DNA of 64,000 nucleotides, from NCBI RefSeq assembly GCF_008801935.1, contig NZ_VZOT01000011.1:32245-96244 (forward strand), given 5' to 3'. The stretch is from Comamonas kerstersii (GTDB lineage: Bacteria > Pseudomonadota > Gammaproteobacteria > Burkholderiales > Burkholderiaceae_C). The notes under the pieces were generated by a model. The model made no database searches. It was given only the letters and a program-made list of their open reading frames with translations, and was not told the origin of the DNA. The position numbers were made by a program, and so were the translations under genes. Shown in pieces: positions 1-7,931 of the stretch (its first letter is position 1; every line of letters begins with the position of its first letter).

Positions 1-22
1 CCTGCCTGCCAGCGAACGCCGC

Positions 23-259
23 GTGAGTAAGACGTATGACGCCGTGCTGGCGCATCTGGCCAAAAGTGTGTGCCCGGGCTGTGAGCGCCCTGTGGACCTC
101 AAAGATGGCGTGACGGATTTCTGCCCCCACTGTGGGCTGAACCTGTTCCAGGCCTGCCATGCCTGCGGCACGCGCAAGAGCGCTTTCTCCAAGTTCTGTT
201 TTCACTGCGGCACGCATACGCATAACCACAGTCTGCCGGGCGAAGACAGGCAGGCGTAA
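23..259 (+). CDS. Small double zinc-ribbon protein (5' end uncertain)
   Basis: A 78-residue reading from a GTG at 23. It contains four paired-cysteine knuckles: CPGC, CPHC, CHAC and CFHC, at about residues 17-20, 34-37, 45-48 and 59-62. Together they form two zinc-ribbon modules. There are no membrane segments or other domains. The frame stays open upstream to the window edge, so the gene may start before base 1 and this could be the C-terminal part of a longer protein. Double zinc ribbons often mediate protein or nucleic-acid contacts, but no specific role can be assigned. It converges with the glutamate symporter gene. Confidence 0.6.
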   Translation: MSKTYDAVLAHLAKSVCPGCERPVDLKDGVTDFCPHCGLNLFQACHACGTRKSAFSKFCFHCGTHTHNHSLPGEDRQA

Positions 260-290
260 ACCAGCTCTGCAGCCTGCTGCTGCAGGCCAG

Positions 291-330
291 AAAAAAGCCG
301 CTGTGTGCATAGACTGTGCACACAGCGGCT
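291..330 (-). terminator. Rho-independent terminator of gltS
   Basis: A perfect 14-bp stem (296-309 with 317-330) and 7-nt loop are followed on the - strand by six T (291-296). It lies downstream of gltS and between two convergent genes. It may also stop + strand transcription, though it has no T-run on that side. Confidence 0.8.
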
Positions 331-450
331 GGGTATTGGCGTGGACCAAGGCTGGGTATCCGTGAAGCGGCTGAGCCCTGCTTCACACCAATTTCTTCAT
401 CGGCCCACAGACGTGTATGGTGCGTATGCCTTGTGACAGGCGTATGACGT

Positions 451-1725
451 TCAGAGCAGCATCTGAATGATCAGGGCGTTCACAATGTCCACAAAGAAAC
501 CACACACCAGTGGTACGACGATGAATGCCCGGTGCGCTGCGCCATGTCGGTGGGCCACGGCGGTCATGTTGGCCACCGCAGTGGCGGTAGAGCCCAGGGC
601 AATGCCACCAAAACCAGCGCTGATGACGGCAGCCTCATAGTCTCTGCCCATGCAGCGAAAGACCACAAACAGCGCGAAGCAGATGGTCATGAGCACCTGC
701 AGCACCAGCACGGTCAAAACAAAGCCCATGACGCCCTGCAGTGCCCATAGCTGCAGGCCCATGAGTGCCATGGTCAGGAACATGCCAAGGCTGATGTCGG
801 AAATCATGCTCAGGCCCTGGCGCATGCTGTTCCAGTGGAACAGCCCCAGCTTGCGGCGCTTGCGCGAGAGCATCCATTGCCCCAGCGTGTTACGCAGCAA
901 AATGCCGCCCATCAGACATCCCACAAACATGGGCAGCTGCAGGCCCACCTTGTGAAACAGTGGGGTGATGATGCCGCCGATCATGAGTGCCATGTTCAGC
1001 CACAGCCAAGCGCGCAGCACGCCAAAGTAGTCCAGCGGCACGGTCAGTTGCTGTGCGGGAACACCCACGTCCAGCGGGCGTGCGCCGCTGCCATGGATGG
1101 CGTGCCGTCGCATCAGGTAGCTGGCAATCGGCCCGCCGATTGCACAGGCGGCGATCATGCCGACCATGTTGCTGGCCATGCCCAGTTCCACGGCGTTGTG
1201 GATACCGAGTTTTTCCACAAAGGTGGGTCCCCAGGCCAGGGTAGTGCCCACACCGCCGGTCAGTGAGATGGAGCCCGTCATCAGTCCAGCGCGGCTATCC
1301 AGGCCGAACAGCTCGGCCACGCCCACGCCCAGCAGGTTCTGCAGCAGGATAAAGCCGGTGGCCAGCGCCAGCAGAATCAACAGTGGCTTGCCGCCTTGCT
1401 TGAGGGTGAGCAGGTCAGAGCGCAGACCAATGGCCGCAAAGAAGTACAGCAGCAGGGAGTCGCGCACATTCAGATCGAACTCGATCTTGCTGCCGGTGGT
1501 GTAGTAGATCAGGCCGACGACCAGGGCGCAGGCAAAGCCGCCCACCACGGGCTCGGGAATGCTGTAGCGGCGTATAACGCCCCAATACTCGGCAATTTTC
1601 TGCCCTGCAAAAAACAGCAAAATAGCCAAGGTAAAGCTCTGGAAAGCAGGAATGCTGATGGTCTCTGGCAAGGTCACGGCGTACGGTATAAGTTGTAACG
1701 GGAAGCAAAGCCCGCGATTGTGCAT
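451..1725 (-). CDS. gltS: Sodium/glutamate symporter GltS
   Basis: A polytopic inner-membrane protein that imports glutamate with sodium. The whole length matches the GltS family: long hydrophobic helices, the GSISLTGGVGTT re-entrant segment in the first half, and the related GFGGIALGSTATAVANMTAV segment near the C-terminus. These are the two inverted pore loops of the family. Length is 424 residues against about 400 in E. coli. The first 16 or so residues are atypical, so a GTG at 1677 could be the true start; neither start has a clear ribosome-binding site. The gene is monocistronic, divergent from hemE, and ends in a strong terminator. Confidence 0.93.
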   Translation of the reverse strand: MHNRGLCFPLQLIPYAVTLPETISIPAFQSFTLAILLFFAGQKIAEYWGVIRRYSIPEPVVGGFACALVVGLIYYTTGSKIEFDLNVRDSLLLYFFAAIGLRSDLLTLKQGGKPLLILLALATGFILLQNLLGVGVAELFGLDSRAGLMTGSISLTGGVGTTLAWGPTFVEKLGIHNAVELGMASNMVGMIAACAIGGPIASYLMRRHAIHGSGARPLDVGVPAQQLTVPLDYFGVLRAWLWLNMALMIGGIITPLFHKVGLQLPMFVGCLMGGILLRNTLGQWMLSRKRRKLGLFHWNSMRQGLSMISDISLGMFLTMALMGLQLWALQGVMGFVLTVLVLQVLMTICFALFVVFRCMGRDYEAAVISAGFGGIALGSTATAVANMTAVAHRHGAAHRAFIVVPLVCGFFVDIVNALIIQMLL

Positions 1726-1909
1726 GAGCGCAGTTGCAAGGCTTGTGCTGTATCAGTAGACGTGCACCCTCTTCGCAGCGGGAGGCCTTAGAAGCCAGGT
1801 GTTGCAGGCCCATCCGTTAAACTGGCCGTTTCCCAAGAACCCAAGAACATGTAGGAGGTGCTTTCGTGAGGATTGGCACCTTCAGGTCTTTTCTCTGTGT
1901 GAGCGCTTC

Positions 1910-3025
1910 ATGTCTTTTGCCCCCCTTCTGAACGACACCTTCCTGCGCGCCTGCCGTCGTCAGGCGACCGACTACACCCCGCTGTGGCTGATGCGTCAGG
2001 CTGGCCGTTATCTGCCGGAGTACAAGGCCACACGCGCCAAGGCGGGCAGCTTCATGGGGCTGGCTACCAATGTGGACTACGCCACGGAAGTGACGCTGCA
2101 GCCGCTGGAGCGCTTTCCGCTGGATGCTGCGATTCTGTTCAGCGACATCCTCACCGTGCCTGATGCCATGGGGCTGGGCCTGTCGTTTGCGGAAGGCGAA
2201 GGCCCGCGTTTTGCCAAGGTGGTGCGCGATGAAGCCGCTGTGGCCGAGCTGGCTGTGCCGGATATGGACAAGCTGCGCTATGTGTTTGACGCAGTGACCA
2301 GCATTCGCAAGGCGCTGGGCGGTCGTGTGCCGCTGATTGGCTTTTCCGGCAGCCCCTGGACGCTGGCTTGCTACATGGTGGAAGGCAAGGGCAGTGATGA
2401 CTACCGCCAAGTCAAGAGCCTGATGTACAGCCGTCCTGATCTGATGCACAAGATCCTGTCCGTCAATGCAGACAGCGTTGCTACCTACCTGAATGCCCAG
2501 ATTGACGCTGGTGCACAGGCCGTGATGATTTTTGACAGCTGGGGCGGCGTACTGGCCGATGGCATGTTCCAGCAGTTCAGCCTGGCTTATACCGAACGCG
2601 TGCTGGCGCAACTCAAGCGCACCGGCGTCGATGGCACCGACGTGCCGCGCATCGTGTTTACCAAAGGTGGTGGCATCTGGCTCGATGACATGAAAGGCAT
2701 TGACTGCGAGGTGCTGGGCCTGGACTGGACGGCCAACCTGGGCAAGGCACGTGCCATCGTGGGTGGTGAAGTGGGCGGCCTCGGCAAGGCCCTGCAGGGC
2801 AATATCGACCCCAATGTGCTGTTTGCCCCACCTGAGCAGATCGCTGTGCAGGCGCGCGCCGTGCTCGACAGCTTTGGCAAGCCCCATACGGACCGGGCGA
2901 CCACAGGCCCTTCCCATATCTTTAATCTGGGTCACGGCATCAGCCAGCACACACCGCCAGAGCATGTAGCTGCTCTGGTTGAGACTGTGCATAACTACTC
3001 CCGTCAACTGCGTCTGTCGGCTTGA
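1910..3025 (+). CDS. hemE: Uroporphyrinogen decarboxylase HemE
   Basis: A cytoplasmic enzyme that removes four acetate carboxyls from uroporphyrinogen III to give coproporphyrinogen III in heme synthesis. The 371-residue protein begins MSFAPLLND and carries the family signature [13 protein letters not shown] at about residues 24-36, then [24 protein letters not shown] and the C-terminal NLGHGI. The frame is open further upstream, but the ATG at 1910 matches the usual N-terminus. It is transcribed alone, divergent from gltS, with a perfect hairpin just downstream. Heme supply connects it to the several c-type cytochromes encoded later in the window. Confidence 0.97.
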   Translation: MSFAPLLNDTFLRACRRQATDYTPLWLMRQAGRYLPEYKATRAKAGSFMGLATNVDYATEVTLQPLERFPLDAAILFSDILTVPDAMGLGLSFAEGEGPRFAKVVRDEAAVAELAVPDMDKLRYVFDAVTSIRKALGGRVPLIGFSGSPWTLACYMVEGKGSDDYRQVKSLMYSRPDLMHKILSVNADSVATYLNAQIDAGAQAVMIFDSWGGVLADGMFQQFSLAYTERVLAQLKRTGVDGTDVPRIVFTKGGGIWLDDMKGIDCEVLGLDWTANLGKARAIVGGEVGGLGKALQGNIDPNVLFAPPEQIAVQARAVLDSFGKPHTDRATTGPSHIFNLGHGISQHTPPEHVAALVETVHNYSRQLRLSA

Positions 3026-3044
3026 CGAACGGTGTTCAGCGTGT

Positions 3045-3080
3045 GCCATGAAGCGTAGGTGCGTACCTACGCTTCATGGC
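3045..3080. terminator. Perfect 16-bp inverted repeat after hemE
   Basis: Bases 3045-3060 and 3065-3080 are exact reverse complements around the loop GCGT, 20 bp past the hemE stop. No T-run follows on either strand, so it is either an atypical terminator or mRNA 3' stabiliser, or a protein-binding palindrome. Confidence 0.5.
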
Positions 3081-3420
3081 CGCAATGGCGCTTCAAAATC
3101 CGTGCAAAAGCAGTCAAAAAGTTGCAAATTGACGTCTATCTACGGGATTTTACTTATCGATGACGGCCTTGCTTCTGTGCATTGGAGTGCCACTTATGCA
3201 CAACTTTGAGCAAGCGGGAGGCTGATTGGACGGCAATGAAGCTGATAGCGCTGAACGAACTATTTTCGTAATAAGTATCTGTTTTTATTGAGAAATTTTC
3301 TTCATGAGAATGTCATGAAGAAAACGCGATGTTTTTGAGCTTGCTTAAAGGTGTGGGGGTGATTGACAATCCCCACAAAGTTATCCACAGAAACTGGGGT
3401 TTCCCACACACAATCTCCCG
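3081..3420. promoter_or_regulatory. AT-rich priA upstream region with a DnaA box
   Basis: This 340-bp stretch holds no convincing gene. It is much richer in A+T than its surroundings and presumably contains the priA promoter. A perfect DnaA-box consensus, TTATCCACA, lies at 3381-3389, 32 bp before the priA ATG. An exact reverse-orientation copy, TGTGGATAA, lies inside priA at 3861-3869. Regulation of priA by DnaA is an inference. Confidence 0.4.
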
Positions 3421-5592
3421 ATGCAGGTTCTGTCTGACATTTCGGCGGCATCCCATGTGATAAGTGTCGCGCTCCACACGCCGATTCACAGCGGTGTCGG
3501 ACATCTGCTGAGTTATCTGCACAGCCAGCCTTTGCCCGCAGGGACGCTGGTGCGCGTACCGCTGGGGGCACGGCATCTGCTGGGGGTGGTCTGGGATGAC
3601 CGTCAGCAGCAGCCTTTGCCTGAGCACGCCACGCTGCGGCCGATTGATGCGGTGATGGAAGGGCTGCAGCCCCTGGATACCCACTGGCAGCGTCTGGTGG
3701 GCTTTGCAGCGCATTACTACCAGCGCAGCATTGGGGAGATTGCCATGATGGGGCTGCCATCGGCACTGCGGGACATGACAGCAGAGCAGCTGGCCAAGCG
3801 CTTGCAGCCTCCCAAGCCCCGGAAGTTGTCGAAAAAAGCAGCAGCTGCGAATGCGAATCCTGTGGATAACTCTGATCGAGCCGCGCTCTTTGTGCAAAAC
3901 CTGATAGCACTCAGCGCAGAGCAGCAAAGCGTCTATGGGCAAATCGAGCAAAATTGCGGCCCCTTCCTGCTGTACGGCAGCACGGGCAGTGGCAAGACCG
4001 AGGTCTATATGCGCGTGGTGCAGCAGGCGCTGGAGGCCGATCCGCAGGCACAGGCGCTGGTCATGGTGCCGGAGATCAATCTCACGCCACAGCTGCAGCA
4101 ACGCTTTGAACAGCGCTTTGTGCCCATGTTTGGGCCGCAGGCCGTAGTCAGCATGCACAGCGGCATGACGGATGTGCAGCGGCTCAAGAGCTGGCTGGCC
4201 GCGCATACCGGTCAGGCGCGCATTGTGCTGGGCACGCGCATGTCGGTCTTTGCCAGCCTGCCGGGGCTCAAGGTCATTGTGGTCGATGAAGAGCATGACC
4301 CCAGCTACAAGCAGCAGGAAGGCGCACGCTATTCCGCACGCGATCTGGCCATCTGGCGTGGGCACCACTGCGGGGCCAAGGTGATTCTGGGCAGTGCGAC
4401 CCCTTCGCTGGAGAGCTGGCATACCAGTGAGCCCGCCATCGGGCGCTACCAGCGTCTGCACATGCCCAGCCGTATTGGTGCGGGAGAGCTGCCCCGTGTC
4501 CGCATGGTGGATATGACGCAGCAGCCCAGGAAAACCGTGTTTTCGCAGCCACTGCTGGCCGCTATGACCGAGCGCATTGAGCGTGGTGAGCAAAGCCTGA
4601 TTCTGCTGAACCGCAGGGGCTTTGCGCCCGTGCTGTTCTGTGCAGACTGCAACTGGAAAAGTGACTGCCCGCATTGCAGTGCCCACCAGGTGTTTCACAA
4701 GGGCGACCGCACGCTGCGTTGCCACCACTGCGGCGATACGCGCCGTGTGCCGCATGCCTGCCCTGAGTGCGGCAATCCGGACATCCTGCCCATGGGCAAG
4801 GGGACGGAGCAACTGGAAGAAGAGCTGGAGCGCTTGCTGCGTAATGTGCAGCGGCCCGATGGCCGTCCGGCACGCGTGGCACGCATTGATGCCGACACCA
4901 CCAAGCTCAAGGGGGCGCTCGAAGCACAACTTGCCCTGGTGCACAGCGGTGAGGTTGATGTGCTAGTGGGTACGCAGATGATTGCCAAGGGTCACGACTT
5001 TCGTCGTATCACGCTGGTGGCCGCAGTGCAGCCTGATGGCGCGCTGTTTTCCAGCGACTTTCGTGCGGCGGAGCGCCTGTTCTGTCTGCTCATGCAGGCC
5101 GCAGGCCGTGCCGGGCGCGATGCCGACTATGTGCGTGCCCATGACAGCCAGCCAGAGATGTGGGTGCAGAGCTTTGAGCCACAGCACAGCGTGTATGCGG
5201 CGCTGCGCAAGTATGACTATCCAGCCTTTGCCGCCCTGCAGCTGCGCGAGCGGCAGGAAGCGGGCATGCCGCCCTTTGCTTTTCAGGCGCTGGTGCGTGC
5301 CGATGCCAAGACACAGGAAGAGGCGCAGGCCTTTCTGCGCGCGGCCACAGAGGCTGCGCACCAGGGGCAGCTGCCGCATCTGGAAGATGTGTTCATCTAT
5401 CCGCCCATCCCCATGGCCGTGCAGCGTGTCGCCAATGTGGAGCGTGCACAGATGCTGATCGAGGCCAGCGACCGCCGTGCGCTGCAAAGGTTTTTGCATG
5501 CCTGGCAGCCCTGGCTGCACTGGGTACGCAGTCAGCCTGCCCACAAGCGGCTGGTGCGCTGGCTGGTGGATGTGGACCCGCTGTCGCTGTGA
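3421..5592 (+). CDS. priA: Primosomal replication-restart helicase PriA
   Basis: A 3'-5' DNA helicase that rebuilds the primosome at stalled or collapsed forks. The 723-residue protein has an N-terminal DNA-binding domain, Walker A GSTGSGKT at residues 186-193, the Walker B/DEAH-type box DEEH at 289-292, and a zinc-binding insertion rich in CxxC pairs (CADC, CPHC, CHHC, CPEC) at about 400-460. Helicase motifs GTQMIAKGHDF and AAGRAGR follow. Length is near that of E. coli PriA (732). The ATG at 3421 is the first in frame. It is convergent with the glycosylation operon. The lysine in GSGKT and both zinc-site halves are intact, so it should be active. Confidence 0.97.
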   Translation: MQVLSDISAASHVISVALHTPIHSGVGHLLSYLHSQPLPAGTLVRVPLGARHLLGVVWDDRQQQPLPEHATLRPIDAVMEGLQPLDTHWQRLVGFAAHYYQRSIGEIAMMGLPSALRDMTAEQLAKRLQPPKPRKLSKKAAAANANPVDNSDRAALFVQNLIALSAEQQSVYGQIEQNCGPFLLYGSTGSGKTEVYMRVVQQALEADPQAQALVMVPEINLTPQLQQRFEQRFVPMFGPQAVVSMHSGMTDVQRLKSWLAAHTGQARIVLGTRMSVFASLPGLKVIVVDEEHDPSYKQQEGARYSARDLAIWRGHHCGAKVILGSATPSLESWHTSEPAIGRYQRLHMPSRIGAGELPRVRMVDMTQQPRKTVFSQPLLAAMTERIERGEQSLILLNRRGFAPVLFCADCNWKSDCPHCSAHQVFHKGDRTLRCHHCGDTRRVPHACPECGNPDILPMGKGTEQLEEELERLLRNVQRPDGRPARVARIDADTTKLKGALEAQLALVHSGEVDVLVGTQMIAKGHDFRRITLVAAVQPDGALFSSDFRAAERLFCLLMQAAGRAGRDADYVRAHDSQPEMWVQSFEPQHSVYAALRKYDYPAFAALQLRERQEAGMPPFAFQALVRADAKTQEEAQAFLRAATEAAHQGQLPHLEDVFIYPPIPMAVQRVANVERAQMLIEASDRRALQRFLHAWQPWLHWVRSQPAHKRLVRWLVDVDPLSL

Positions 5593-5595
5593 AAA

Positions 5596-5672
5596 ATACT
5601 TTTCAGCGCCCAGCCCGAAGAATAAGCATGAAAATGCGTCCAGGGCTTATGCAGCAAGCGCTGAAAGCTATG
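5596..5672. repeat. Intergenic stem-loop repeat (degenerate copy)
   Basis: TTTCAGCGC at 5601-5609 pairs with GCGCTGAAA at 5658-5666, with weaker pairing inside (a GGGCTTAT-type arm near 5643). It contains the CAAGCGCT core shared with the other repeats in this window and sits between convergent genes, where it can act as a two-way terminator. Confidence 0.5.
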
Positions 5673-5675
5673 GTT

Positions 5676-6506
5676 TTAGATTTTTAGAAGCGGCTTGAGC
5701 GGCCCTTGCTGGATATGGCACTGGTGCTGCTCCAGCAGCGCTCCAAAGGCTTCGGAGTGCAGATAGTCAAACTCCACAGGGCGCTGTGCGCCAATGGCAT
5801 CGCCCACAACTTCGGTGGTAGCGGGGTGGCACATAAGCAGGCTGCCAGGCTGCAACTGCGCCAGCCACTGCGCCATCTGCGCGCCATAGGCGTCGGGGGT
5901 GGGTGCGTCAAAACCATAGACGCCGCCAAAACCATGGTTGACCAGCACGCCTGCCTTGCGCAGCGCACGCGTGGTCTGCCAGCCGCCCAGTAGCGCAATG
6001 ATGCTGGCTTTGGGGCTGAGCCACAGCGTGCCCACTGGGGCGGTAGAGCGCACCCAGGGCATTTGCTGCGGGGTGTAGCGCTTGAGCATGACGTCCAGCA
6101 TGGCCTGGCACATGCCGGGCAGCTGGTGCACGTGCTGATGGCCGTCGATGAAGTCTGGTGGTGTGCCCAGCGCTGTCTCAAAGGCATCGAGTTGCTGCTC
6201 CCACATGGCGCGCATCTGTGGGGCGCTCCAGTGGCCCGTATAGGCCTGGCGGATGACTGTGCCCAGTGGCTGAGCAGGCACAGAGCCGCCATAGCTTTCG
6301 GTCAGGTTGAAGTGCAGCCCTACGGACAGGCGCGGGCGCAAGTCCTTCAGGCGCGGTGCTGCTTGCTGCCAGCGCGGGGCATTGGTCATGCAGCTGGTGG
6401 CTGACAGGCGACCTGCCAGGCACAGCTGCTCTACGGCCTCATCGACAGCCGGGTGCAGGCCAAAGTCGTCAGCACACAGAATAAAGGCGCGGATAGAGGT
6501 GGTCAT
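5676..6506 (-). CDS. YdjC/ChbG-type carbohydrate deacetylase
   Basis: A 276-residue protein of the YdjC/ChbG/HpnK family of metal-dependent N-acetyl-sugar deacetylases. The N-terminus has the metal-binding CADDFG motif at residues 11-16. GLHFNLTE (about 63-70) and DGHQHVHQLP (about 118-127) supply the conserved histidines. It is the last gene of a four-gene operon, 4 bp after the GtrA gene. In Francisella (NaxD) and Bordetella (Lgm locus), a YdjC-type enzyme next to an ArnT homologue deacetylates an undecaprenyl-phosphate hexosamine so the sugar can be placed on lipid A. The same role is likely here but is inferred from context. A hopanoid (HpnK) role is less likely because no hopanoid genes are nearby. 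Confidence 0.85.
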   Translation of the reverse strand: MTTSIRAFILCADDFGLHPAVDEAVEQLCLAGRLSATSCMTNAPRWQQAAPRLKDLRPRLSVGLHFNLTESYGGSVPAQPLGTVIRQAYTGHWSAPQMRAMWEQQLDAFETALGTPPDFIDGHQHVHQLPGMCQAMLDVMLKRYTPQQMPWVRSTAPVGTLWLSPKASIIALLGGWQTTRALRKAGVLVNHGFGGVYGFDAPTPDAYGAQMAQWLAQLQPGSLLMCHPATTEVVGDAIGAQRPVEFDYLHSEAFGALLEQHQCHIQQGPLKPLLKI

Positions 6507-6510
6507 GGCA

Positions 6511-6918
6511 TCAGCGAGCCGCCTTGAAGGCCCAGAACTTGCTCAGAACAAAAGTGCCTGCAGCCACCAGCACCAGTACCAGCGCAAGACTGGCCAGGTA
6601 GTTCCAGGGCAGCCAGCGCAGCGCGGCGGCGTACAGCAGCTCATTGGCCACAAAGGAGCCACAGGCGACGGCAAAAAAGCGGGCCACCGTGGCCCAGCCG
6701 CGTGCCTGCTCCTGTGAAAAGGTCAGGGCTGCATGGCCGTTGTAGCTCACGATAAAAGCCACCAGAAAGCCCAGTACATTGGCCCACAGCGGTGGCAGGC
6801 CTGTGAGTGCAACCACGATGGCAACCACCAGCAGGTGGGTGGCGGCAGCGCTGCCGCCGACCAGGCCAAACTGCACCAGCTGCGGCAGCTGCCGCAGACG
6901 CATCAGCAAAGTGCTCAT
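6511..6918 (-). CDS. GtrA-family membrane protein
   Basis: A 135-residue protein with four predicted membrane helices. It opens with the typical GtrA start (LVQFGLVGGSAAATHLLVV) and ends in a short basic tail. GtrA proteins are thought to flip undecaprenyl-phosphate-linked sugars across the inner membrane. The start overlaps the stop of the GT2 glycosyltransferase gene by 4 bp, which points to translational coupling. Its partners suggest that it moves the lipid-linked sugar to the periplasmic side, where the ArnT-like enzyme would use it. Confidence 0.88.
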   Translation of the reverse strand: MSTLLMRLRQLPQLVQFGLVGGSAAATHLLVVAIVVALTGLPPLWANVLGFLVAFIVSYNGHAALTFSQEQARGWATVARFFAVACGSFVANELLYAAALRWLPWNYLASLALVLVLVAAGTFVLSKFWAFKAAR

Positions 6919-7931
6919 GGCTGCTCTCGCAGAGGACTGGCGTCTTCGTCGCGTGCAATCAGATAGGTGGGGCGCTGCTTGACTTCGTCATAGATGCGGC
7001 CAATGTATTCACCCAGAATACCGATGGACATCAGCTGCACGCCGGAGAACAGCATGATGCCGGCAGCCAGCGTGGGCCAGCCTGCCAGGTCTGCGCCAAA
7101 GAGCAGGGTATCCAGCGTGATCCACAGACCATAGGCCAGCGCCAGCAAGGCCACGGCACCACCAATCACGCTCCACACGCGCAGTGGCAGCGTGGTGAAG
7201 GAGGTCAGCCCCAGCAGGGCGAGCGCCCCGAGGCGTTTGAGATTGAAGCTGGACTGCCCCGCTGCACGGTCCTTGGGCACAAACGGCAGTGCTGCAGTCT
7301 TGAAGCCGACCCAGGCGTACAGGCCTTTCATGAAGCGGTTGCGCTCGGGCAGGGCTCTGAGGGCATCGACCACCTTGCGGTCCATCCAGCGGAAGTCGCC
7401 GGCATTGGGCGGCACTTTGACGCCGTTGCCGGAGTTCATCAGCGTGTAGAACAGGTTGGTTCCCAGGCGTTTGGCACCGCTTTCTGCGCCGCGGTCGGCG
7501 ATCACGCCATAAATCATTTCATAGCCGCCCTGCCACAGGGCATGCATTTCGGGGAGCATTTCCAGTGGGTGCTGGAAGTCTGCATCGATCAGCAGTACGG
7601 CATTGCCGCGCGCGTGGTCGATGCCAGCAGACAGCGCCGCTTCCTTGCCAAAGTTGCGTGACAGCGCCAGATAGCGCACGGGCAGCCCCTGTGTGACGAG
7701 CTGCATGGCCACATCGTGTGTGGCGTCACGGCTGCCATCGTTGACGATGATGATTTCAAAATCGCTGGTCAGAGCCTGCACGGCAGGGATCAAGGCATTG
7801 ATGAAATCGCGCAGGTTGTCCTGTTCGTTGTAGGCCGGGACCACGCAGCTCAGCTGCAGGGCCGGGCGAGGCACTGCAGCGAAGGGGGCTGCAGGGGCAA
7901 ATTCAGCATCCATGCTGGGCGTGGAGGTCAT
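6915..7931 (-). CDS. GT2 polyprenyl-phosphate glycosyltransferase (GtrB/ArnC/LgmA-like)
   Basis: A 338-residue family 2 glycosyltransferase with a C-terminal membrane part. Motifs in order are the nucleotide-sugar binding VVPAYNEQDNL (about residues 31-41), IIVNDGSRDAT (about 61-71), LIDADFQHP with the metal-binding DAD, and PDAGDFR-type PNAGDFRWMDRKVV. Two hydrophobic helices follow. Such enzymes attach a sugar from a UDP-sugar to undecaprenyl phosphate on the cytoplasmic face. It overlaps its neighbours by 4 bp on each side. The sugar cannot be read from sequence, but the deacetylase in the operon suggests an N-acetylhexosamine. Confidence 0.92.
   Translation of the reverse strand: MTSTPSMDAEFAPAAPFAAVPRPALQLSCVVPAYNEQDNLRDFINALIPAVQALTSDFEIIIVNDGSRDATHDVAMQLVTQGLPVRYLALSRNFGKEAALSAGIDHARGNAVLLIDADFQHPLEMLPEMHALWQGGYEMIYGVIADRGAESGAKRLGTNLFYTLMNSGNGVKVPPNAGDFRWMDRKVVDALRALPERNRFMKGLYAWVGFKTAALPFVPKDRAAGQSSFNLKRLGALALLGLTSFTTLPLRVWSVIGGAVALLALAYGLWITLDTLLFGADLAGWPTLAAGIMLFSGVQLMSIGILGEYIGRIYDEVKQRPTYLIARDEDASPLREQP

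Noticed and set aside
1817..3049. Long open frame opposite hemE
   Set aside because: Antisense shadow of a conserved gene; composition is rich in His, Gln and Arg and no family is recognisable.
3081..3420. Possible replication origin because of DnaA box and AT-rich DNA
   Set aside because: Only one box is in the AT-rich stretch, and there is no dnaA, dnaN, gidA or rpmH nearby and no box cluster.
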